This document shows, piece after piece, positions 1-6,407 of a stretch of 27,951 nucleotides of DNA. Positions within the stretch are counted from its first letter, which is position 1. The number at the start of each line of letters is the position of its first letter. A model generated the notes under the pieces. It had not been told where the DNA came from, searched no databases, and was given only the letters and a program-made list of their open reading frames with translations. Source of the DNA: UBA6136 sp044350805 (GTDB lineage: Bacteria; Pseudomonadota; Gammaproteobacteria; Methylococcales; Methylococcaceae); assembly GCA_044350805.1 (NCBI GenBank), contig JBILGU010000029.1:1-27951 (forward strand). The letters run 5' to 3'. A program made the position numbers and the translations under genes.

Positions 1-101
1 ACGATGGACAGTAACCGGTCATGTAAACATGACTTTTTGAGGCTTGAGCCCAGTGCAGCGAAAGTTGCACGCTGGGTTCTTAGGGGGTGGCGATGGAGTA
101 A

Positions 102-1067
102 TCCATCGCTACTACCCGACTAGGAGAGGTATCCGGTATAGCGGTAGATGGAAAAAATCATATCTGGATAATTCATCGCCCCGCCAGCATTACCCCTGAC
201 GAAAAAGGCGCCGCCCTCACCCCCAAAATCTCAAAATGCTGCATTCCCGCTCCACCGGTAATTGAATTCGATCAAGCTGGAAATATCCTAAACGCCTGGG
301 GGGGGCCAGGCTCCGGGTATGACTGGCCCAGGCGCGAACATGGAATTTACATTGATCCCAAGGGAAGCGTCTGGATCGGGGGGAACGACCCAAATGACAA
401 CATGATTTTGAAATTCGATACAAAGGGGCGCTTTCAGCTTCAGATTGGCGCAGCAGGCCCAACCCGCGGCAGCAATGATGAAAACCAGCTTGGTGGTCCT
501 GCACATATGAATGTAGACCCAATAGCTAATGAAGTTTACGTTGCTGATGGATATCTGAATAAGCGTGTTATCGTTTTTGACTCAAACAACGGATCATACA
601 AGCGTCACTGGGGTGCCTATGGCAATGTACCCAGTGATGTGAGGTTCCCATCTTATGATCCGAGATCCCAACAATTCTCGAATCCGGTTCATTGCGTGCG
701 CCTTATGAAGGACAACACATTGTTTGTATGTGATCGAGCCAACAACAGAATCCAAGTATTTGAGAAAAATGGTAAGTTTCTCAGACAGATAGATTACGAG
801 ACGGATACAAGAGGAGTCGGTTCTGTATGGGACCCAGTCCCCGCAGATCCGGCACAGAAATACATCCTTGTTGCTGATGGAACTAATAACGAGGTATCCG
901 TTCTTTCCAAAAAAACCGGTGAAAAGTTGGGATCATTTGGACATGCTGGAAGAAATGCTGGCAGTTTCCATTGGATACACAACATTGCAGTCGATTCTGA
1001 AGGCAATGTCTATACGAGTGAAGTCGATACAGGAAAGCGGGTCCAAAAGTTTGTCAGAAAAAAGTAA
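102..1067 (+). pseudogene. NHL-repeat beta-propeller protein, 5' end missing or frameshifted
   Basis: The open frame reads as a classic bacterial NHL six-bladed propeller of the type related to peptidyl-alpha-hydroxyglycine lyase. Blade-like stretches include VSGIAVDGKNHIWIIHRP, a CC-containing APPVIEFD segment, GPGSGYDWP, EHGIYIDPKGSVWIGG, ADGYLNKRVIVFD, CDRANNRIQVFEKNGKFLRQ and IAVDSEGNVYTSEVDTGKR. The frame is blocked by TAA at 99-101, and no ATG, GTG or TTG occurs in it before ATG 402, which lies two blades into the homologous part. Family members normally start 40 or more residues earlier with a signal peptide. A neighbouring frame ending at 121-123 reads WSNPSLLPD, which could be the displaced upstream residues, so a small indel near 117-121 is possible. 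Propeller fold is secure; enzymatic activity is not shown. Translation from 402 would give an incomplete 221-residue protein. Confidence 0.7.
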
Positions 1068-1284
1068 TGCGCTATTGAGCCAAGGCTTTGACGCATCAGG
1101 AAGGACGCGGAGAGTCCAAAATTCGTCATCATTCACTTCTCGTTGAGATTCCTAAGTCCAATGACGTCGGCATTGAGATGCTGGATTTGCTTCTTTTTTA
1201 TGCGCAGTCCCGTCGGGCGATCCGTATATGGATCATTGCAACCGCTGATCACATGGATAAATCCTAACGCTCCGTTGCACGCAA

Positions 1285-2067
1285 CTAAAGATCGGACCCC
1301 TGGGTTACGTTGCCACGGCGTTTGTAAGCCGTCAATTCTGCAACGATCGAAAGAGCAATCTCACGATACGTCAGTGAGCCAATGATCAATCCGGCGGGCG
1401 CCCTGATACGGGAAATTGCCTGATCTGAGACACCCTCTTCCCTCAGCCGGTTCAGGATCAAACCTGAGCGATGACGACTCGCAATCACGCCGATATAGGC
1501 CACTTCGGAGTGCATCAGTCGATGAAGCGCCAATAAATCGCCTTTGTGGTGCGTGGCAATCACCACGAAATCCTCAGGCTGAGGCAGGAGCTGTTCATAG
1601 CGGGCATCCTCATGAATCACCCGAATCGCATTCCCTTGATGCGTGGCTTTGGCGCCATTGTTATGAAGGATGACATCAAATCCCATGTCGGAAGCAAGAT
1701 GACAAAGGTAGTCCACCAAAGCGCCTTGGCCGAGGAGCCAAAGCACAGGGTTGGGGTATTGGGGTTCGACAAATACGCGCATGTGGCCTCCGCAAGGCAT
1801 TCCAGCCCCGAAGATTTCATCGGTCAAATCAACCTCAATGATATTTGAGCGACGAGTATTAAGACTCTCAAGAGCGGCATGCACGACCATGCCATGGGCA
1901 CAGCCGCCACCGACCCACCCCATCAAGAGGTTACCCTCGGCATCCAATACCGCGCGTGAACCTAAGGGCGCGGAGGAAGATCCGATGACTTCAATGACCG
2001 TTGCAACACAATAGGAGGCGCGTTGATCTGTTAAAGATTTCAGCAATGAGAGAAATTCACGATTCAT
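1285..2067 (-). CDS. XdhC/CoxI-family molybdenum hydroxylase maturation protein
   Basis: 260 residues from ATG 2067. The N-terminal XdhC/CoxI domain (about residues 20-90) carries the family pattern GSSSAPLGSRAVLDAEG followed by GWVGGGCAHGMVVHAAL. The C-terminal Rossmann part (about 105-240) has LWLLGQGALVDYL and the end pattern RAPAGLIIGSLTYREIALSI, typical of XdhC_C. Members bind molybdenum cofactor, promote its sulfuration and insert it into xanthine-dehydrogenase-type enzymes in the cytoplasm. This fits its place as the last gene of the locus that contains the molybdopterin enzyme at 6408-9122 and a MocA-like gene 130 bases upstream. No clear ribosome binding site precedes the start. Its client is inferred from context only. 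Confidence 0.88.
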   Translation of the reverse strand: MNREFLSLLKSLTDQRASYCVATVIEVIGSSSAPLGSRAVLDAEGNLLMGWVGGGCAHGMVVHAALESLNTRRSNIIEVDLTDEIFGAGMPCGGHMRVFVEPQYPNPVLWLLGQGALVDYLCHLASDMGFDVILHNNGAKATHQGNAIRVIHEDARYEQLLPQPEDFVVIATHHKGDLLALHRLMHSEVAYIGVIASRHRSGLILNRLREEGVSDQAISRIRAPAGLIIGSLTYREIALSIVAELTAYKRRGNVTQGSDL

Positions 2068-2197
2068 GAGGGAATCATATAGGGAGACTCACCCATTGCA
2101 ATGATGATCGCGGTTTTCGAAGCCTTGAAAACTTGAATACCAACGTATCGTCAACTCTTTGGGGGGCTGGAAACTCCAATGGCAGGATGGAGCGAAA

Positions 2198-2788
2198 CTA
2201 GCGCGACATCGTATCAAGGCACTGTAACAAGTCTTCCGGCGTATCAATGTCTAACAAGATGCCAGCATCCTCGAAAGTAATTTCACTCCCATCCGCCCCA
2301 AAGCGCTCCACTATGGAACGCGCACCTTGGTCACCATGCAGTCCAATCAGGCGCTCATAATGAACGGAGCCAAAACCAACAGGGTGTCCACGTTGACCAT
2401 GATGAAATGGCGTCACCATTGAGTGTCCGGATCTTAAAGCCTCTGCAAGCGTCAGAATCGTCGACTCCTGAATAGAAGGCATGTCGCCCAACGCTATCAG
2501 CCAACCCTGGGCCTCCGGCGAGGCTCTAACCCCAAAGGCGAGTGATGCCCCCATGCCAAGATGGGCTTCAGCGAAGGTCATCACCTCGGCTCCCTCTTGC
2601 GTCAATACATCTATCAGTAAGGGATCATCGGGACGCACAACGGCCACTACGCGGTCAGTTCCGGCGCGGAGGTTACGGCACGCCATTGCCACGACTGAAG
2701 TGCCGGATGCCAGTGGTTCGAGAAGTTTCTGCGTGCCGAATCTGCGACCAAATCCCGCAGCCAAAAGGATGCCCACAATACTCTTCAT
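2198..2788 (-). CDS. mocA: MocA-like molybdenum cofactor cytidylyltransferase
   Basis: 196 residues, ATG at 2788. The start is a nucleotidyltransferase signature: GILLAAGFGRRFGTQKLLEP, matching the LAAGxSxRxGxxK loop that binds the nucleotide. ALGDMPSI is the metal-binding GDMP motif, and GQRGHPVGF followed by HGDQGARSIV matches the conserved substrate part of the MocA/MobA-like NTP transferase family; the DIDTPEDL end is also typical. MocA converts Mo-molybdopterin to its cytosine dinucleotide form, the form used by many xanthine-dehydrogenase-family enzymes. It sits between the porin and xdhC-like genes, supporting a role in making the cofactor for the enzyme encoded upstream. MobA (GMP transfer) is the alternative, but the context with XdhC and a hydroxylase favours MocA. 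Confidence 0.85.
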   Translation of the reverse strand: MKSIVGILLAAGFGRRFGTQKLLEPLASGTSVVAMACRNLRAGTDRVVAVVRPDDPLLIDVLTQEGAEVMTFAEAHLGMGASLAFGVRASPEAQGWLIALGDMPSIQESTILTLAEALRSGHSMVTPFHHGQRGHPVGFGSVHYERLIGLHGDQGARSIVERFGADGSEITFEDAGILLDIDTPEDLLQCLDTMSR

Positions 2789-2915
2789 GAACGGGCTTGG
2801 GATCGCGGCTGAAGAGGAAATCCATTCAGGAGGAGGATCTCTTGCGCTTGGAGATCACGGCTTGGCCTTTCCAATTGAGAAACCCCGTCTCCATGGAGGG
2901 GCTGAATGCACCCCA

Positions 2916-4436
2916 TCAGAACAGGGCAACAACTTGGAAGATCATGGACGTCATGGCGGGACACGATGCCGTGCAGCCTGAGAAGGACTTGTCAGAACCA
3001 GCATGACCACCCGGATTGGGCACATAAGAGAACGTCGGTTGAAAATAGATATCTCCGATGACGTGCGCCTGATAATAAAACTGCGTCAGGATTTCGGTGC
3101 TGGTACTGCGATTGTTGGGTGGCTCATTCAGCCAGGAGACGCCAATACCCAAACCAGCTGAATCGCGAGGTCGAAAAGGAATGATGCCAATCCCGGTTAA
3201 TCCGCCCCCCACAAACTGATTGGCGATCATCGTTCTTGAATTATTAATACCGTATTGGAAGTAACCAACGACGACGCCTGTCCCACTTTCGTGGGAAAAG
3301 CTCGTGAGCCGGTTCGACATCGTCGTGTAGATACCCTGAGCGCCATTCTGACTCAAGCGTTCACCCGTTGTCGCATTGGGTAATACCGACCCCATCTCGC
3401 CTCCCTGCCCCCAGCCACCGACCGCAAATTTCCCGGGTAAATCACCTTTCCATGAAATGCCGGCTTCGCCAATCGTGAAGAACGTGTCAAAGATGGGGCC
3501 GGCATGGATGCCTGTTTGACGATTTAAGCCAAGACTTCCGTCATAAAGACCATAGGTCAGGTAGGTGTTTTCAGTCGGGGTGGCAGAGAGAGTCAGGCCC
3601 CAAGCTGAATTGTAGTAGCCAGGCATGACACCAAGGATCGACGGATTGACAAAAATAGGGGCGAAAAGGAGACCTGAGACAGCTGCGACATAGGGCTTCT
3701 CATCGGGAATAGGGAGCCTTCGGCTCACATTGTTGAAATCAAACGTCGGCACGGTCTTGCCGGCTCGAATACTGATCTTGTCGTCGAAGAAGGTCTGCCG
3801 CCACCAGAGCTCATAAAGCTCGCTGCGATTCAGAGGGGCCTGTTGGGTAAGGCCGTTGTAACCTGTCATGACCCCTGCCCTGGCATTACTGTCCTGGCCG
3901 TCGAACTGCAGGAAGGTCGCAGAAAATGAGGCGCCTTTGATGCCGGCCAGCTTTTCCATATCGAAAAGCGCATCCACGATGCCCAGACTATTGAAGGATC
4001 CACTGCCAGGCATTCTCCCAGACATCTGGATATCCGCATTCCCAATCCAAAGTCCCCCGAGGCGAAACCCTGAGGACTCACTGAAACCCAACTCCCTCCC
4101 CAGCCAACCGGTACCAAAAAGAACGTTGTCGGCGCCTGGGTTACCAGGGATGCTGGTTTGTTCTCTCGCGATCAGATACGGGTGCTTCGCCTGATGTTTT
4201 ACCTTCTCATTCTCCTTATCCTTTTCCTTTTTCCTGCTGTGGGATTCACCTTGGGGCGCGCCGGTTTCTGGCGTTATGGCGACATTGGATATCGGTGTGG
4301 ATGACTGATCTGTCGCTTTCTTAAGGTCAGGCTTGTCTTGCGTTGGGCTAGGTGCTGCCATCGCAGATCCTACGATCAACCCGAAAAGAAGGCCGCTGGG
4401 AAGTGCGGTCTTAAGGAGGGTCAATAACTTAGCCAT
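2916..4436 (-). CDS. OprB-type carbohydrate-selective porin
   Basis: 506 residues from ATG 4436. Residues 1-27 are a Sec signal peptide (LPSGLLFGLIVGSAMAA). A charged linker rich in Lys and Glu follows (about residues 65-85), then a beta-barrel with the OprB pattern: GWLGRELGFSESSGFRLGGL, GKTVPTFDFNN, SGLLFAPIFVNPSILGVMPGYYNSAWG, LTYGLYDGSLG and YFQYGINN. The chain ends in phenylalanine (VVALF), as outer-membrane barrels do. OprB proteins let sugars cross the outer membrane. It is longer than the usual 430-450 residues because of the N-terminal linker. It lies between the cytochrome gene and mocA on the same strand, suggesting that the molybdenum enzyme's periplasmic substrate enters here, but this is inference. 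No strong ribosome binding site is seen. Confidence 0.85.
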   Translation of the reverse strand: MAKLLTLLKTALPSGLLFGLIVGSAMAAPSPTQDKPDLKKATDQSSTPISNVAITPETGAPQGESHSRKKEKDKENEKVKHQAKHPYLIAREQTSIPGNPGADNVLFGTGWLGRELGFSESSGFRLGGLWIGNADIQMSGRMPGSGSFNSLGIVDALFDMEKLAGIKGASFSATFLQFDGQDSNARAGVMTGYNGLTQQAPLNRSELYELWWRQTFFDDKISIRAGKTVPTFDFNNVSRRLPIPDEKPYVAAVSGLLFAPIFVNPSILGVMPGYYNSAWGLTLSATPTENTYLTYGLYDGSLGLNRQTGIHAGPIFDTFFTIGEAGISWKGDLPGKFAVGGWGQGGEMGSVLPNATTGERLSQNGAQGIYTTMSNRLTSFSHESGTGVVVGYFQYGINNSRTMIANQFVGGGLTGIGIIPFRPRDSAGLGIGVSWLNEPPNNRSTSTEILTQFYYQAHVIGDIYFQPTFSYVPNPGGHAGSDKSFSGCTASCPAMTSMIFQVVALF

Positions 4437-4846
4437 GGATGGATAGATCGACAGGTCGAATGGAGGACTTAACGACCCTAAAGAGATTGATAATCATCGA
4501 TGGGCCGGCTATGACTGTGACAGTGGAGAAGCATGGTACCGGGCAATGAAGTCACCCTCTGGGTGTCATTCCTGGCCTTAAAACTTCGTCTTGGTTGGAT
4601 GACACTACCCGGGGGGGATGCGATGAACTCCCTTGGCTTTAGGGCTCCAGATACAGCACTCACCCTCAGCCCTTCGACACCCGCTTTTGTGGTTTTCAGG
4701 ACTTCACCGCCTGAAAGAGCGCACAAAAATCCAGGCAAGACGGCTTGATTGCCTTGTGAGGTGAGTTCCCGCATCGTGATCAGGTGCATTGCATTGGGAA
4801 TGCGACAGCGCGAGAGGCTTAAACCCTTCAGGCTGTCGTCTTGGTC
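4437..4846. other. 410-base gap without a convincing gene, with an inverted repeat
   Basis: This gap separates the cytochrome and porin genes, both on the minus strand. It may hold a second promoter for porin-mocA-xdhC. A reverse frame at 4478-4789 is open but shows no family features, no signal peptide and no ribosome binding site, so I did not call it. The only structure seen is an imperfect inverted repeat, GTGTCATTCC at 4563-4572 and GGATGACAC at 4597-4605 (one base bulged, 24-base spacer). Confidence 0.5.
4563..4605. repeat. Imperfect inverted repeat GTGTCATTCC / GGATGACAC
   Basis: The arms are 10 and 9 bases with one bulged base, separated by 24 bases. The same GTGTCATTCC core recurs on the minus strand at about 22364-22373, next to the hairpin at 22346-22365, so it may be a fragment of a dispersed palindromic repeat. 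Two occurrences are weak evidence. Confidence 0.3.
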
Positions 4847-5866
4847 TTATGGGTGTGGAAACGGTGCCGTGACCTTCAAATGGGGATCCATCTTCGAGGG
4901 CGCCGCCAGGAACTTAGGTTTCGCAATCGGCGCGACCATACAGCCTGGAGCGCTTGGATTAGCACAGCACCGGCTGAGATCATCCACGCTTTGCTTATAG
5001 ATACTCGACCACTCCTCCGCACCCTCCTGACTTCCCGGGGGCATCCACGTCAGAGATTGCGTCATCTTGGGGGGCTGATCGCCAAAGGTTGGGATTTTCT
5101 GGGCCCCACAGGTATTGAGCGAACCGATGCGGTGGCAGCCAGTGCAGGTGTTACCACGGGTGTTGATGCTCATGGGTTTCGGCCATGCATTAAAAGCCCC
5201 CCCGACATCAACGGAGTGATAGCCATAGGGATCCTGAGGAAGCTGTTTCGTTTGCGCAATCCAGGGGGTATACATCCAGGGGTCACTGTCGTGACAGTAG
5301 ATGCAGCCATGATTAACGACTTCATTCGGGGTCGCCCATAATTCCCGCGCACTGAGCATTCCGGCGGGCGGCGTTTCTTCGGTGGGGGGTGGAACCCTTC
5401 GACCATCATCACCGGTCGGATTACCCCCAAAGTTTTTAGAGATCATGAAGCAGGTACTGCCGGATTTAACGTTGTGCATGATGATTTCAATCGAATCAAA
5501 ATGCGGGTCATCCTTAGGCCGAATATACATGCGACGGCAAAGTCCCAACATCTGAATATTGTCGTCACGAAGCGTCTGAACCCTCGTATAGGGAGTACAA
5601 GCGCCATCTGCTGATTTTGGGTACGGAAGATAAGCCGGCCGATCACACGTCATATTGGGCTTGTATTCGGTGGGTTCCTTACCATCGACCGTGACCTTGA
5701 CGATTTCGCCATTGAGACAGTTGAAGACAGGGACTTCTGCGATCTGTTCAGCACAGGTGCGACCATACGCGATGACATCGTCATCAGGATCTTCTGCATG
5801 CGCCCATAGGGGCAGCAGGAGCAACAAGCCGATGACTAAAAGGTGGCGTGCAGGGATCTTAAGCAT
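4847..5866 (-). CDS. Periplasmic diheme c-type cytochrome, likely electron acceptor of the molybdenum enzyme
   Basis: 339 residues from ATG 5866, with a strong ribosome binding site (GAGAGGGG five bases upstream). Residues 1-24 form a Sec signal peptide (LLVIGLLLLLPLWAHA). Two heme-attachment motifs are visible: CIYCH at residues 188-192 and CTGCH at 241-245. The N-terminal 180 residues contain many cysteines (38, 50, 74, 90, 110, 139) and match no family I recognise. CRRMYIRP and the many prolines suggest a non-classical fold rather than a standard class I cytochrome. It lies 17 bases after the 2Fe-2S subunit gene. Enzymes of this family without an FAD subunit commonly pass electrons to c-type cytochromes, so this is the natural redox partner; that role is inferred from order and motifs. 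Confidence 0.8.
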   Translation of the reverse strand: MLKIPARHLLVIGLLLLLPLWAHAEDPDDDVIAYGRTCAEQIAEVPVFNCLNGEIVKVTVDGKEPTEYKPNMTCDRPAYLPYPKSADGACTPYTRVQTLRDDNIQMLGLCRRMYIRPKDDPHFDSIEIIMHNVKSGSTCFMISKNFGGNPTGDDGRRVPPPTEETPPAGMLSARELWATPNEVVNHGCIYCHDSDPWMYTPWIAQTKQLPQDPYGYHSVDVGGAFNAWPKPMSINTRGNTCTGCHRIGSLNTCGAQKIPTFGDQPPKMTQSLTWMPPGSQEGAEEWSSIYKQSVDDLSRCCANPSAPGCMVAPIAKPKFLAAPSKMDPHLKVTAPFPHP

Positions 5867-5883
5867 TGGTTTCCCCTCTCAGA

Positions 5884-6405
5884 TTAGGTCACAAGACCTG
5901 GCGTCGCGAGAATGACGTCACGGATAGCCTGATAGTAGCGAACATAGCCCGTACAGCGACAGACATGCTGGCCAACGGCTTGCAAAATGGCTTCATCGAT
6001 CTCGTCCTTGGCGATGGGGCTTCGCTTCAGTTTGTCGAGCAGGCAAAAAGAAGCCATCAGAAAACCCGGGGCCGAATATCCGCACTGGAACGAGAAGTTT
6101 TCGAGGAAGGCCTTCTGGAGTGGGTGCAAATCCCCACCCTGTGCGAGTCCTTCTACCGTCGTTACGATTTTTCCCTGGATCGCGGAGACCGGCGTGGTAC
6201 AGGTCCTGACGGGTTCTAAATGCCCCCCGGGGACGCGCTGTACCGCAACGGTACAAGCCCTACAAACCGCAATGCCGCAGCCGAACTTGGTTCCCGTCAT
6301 CCCCAGGTCTTCTCTGAGAAGATCATTGAGCTTGAGGTCAGGATCGACGTTGTCTCGAACCATCCGTTGGTTGTTCAGCGTAAATTCAAGCGTCATGGTT
6401 TCCAT
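5884..6405 (-). CDS. 2Fe-2S small subunit of a xanthine-dehydrogenase-family enzyme
   Basis: 173 residues from ATG 6405, two bases after the stop of the large subunit; GAGGG about ten bases upstream supports this start over the ATG at 6396. The plant-ferredoxin-like N-terminal domain has C43, C48, C51 and C69 (CGIAVCRACTV and RTCTTP), binding the first cluster. The C-terminal helical domain has QCGYSAPG at 107-114 and CRCTGY at 149-154, for the cluster nearest the molybdenum. The expected second cysteine of QCGxC is serine 111 (codon TCG at 6075-6073); this is unusual because that residue is normally a cluster ligand. Length agrees with the family. There is no Tat signal of its own, so the protein is probably co-exported with the folded large subunit. 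Confidence 0.92.
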   Translation of the reverse strand: METMTLEFTLNNQRMVRDNVDPDLKLNDLLREDLGMTGTKFGCGIAVCRACTVAVQRVPGGHLEPVRTCTTPVSAIQGKIVTTVEGLAQGGDLHPLQKAFLENFSFQCGYSAPGFLMASFCLLDKLKRSPIAKDEIDEAILQAVGQHVCRCTGYVRYYQAIRDVILATPGLVT

Positions 6406-6407
6406 GC

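Noticed and set aside
1143..1385. 80-residue open frame after the NHL gene, overlapping the xdhC-like gene
   Set aside because: Antisense to the end of the xdhC-like gene and without a ribosome binding site or family features.
4478..4789. 103-residue reverse open frame in the gap between porin and cytochrome
   Set aside because: No ribosome binding site, signal peptide, domain pattern or coding-like composition; it probably stays open by chance.
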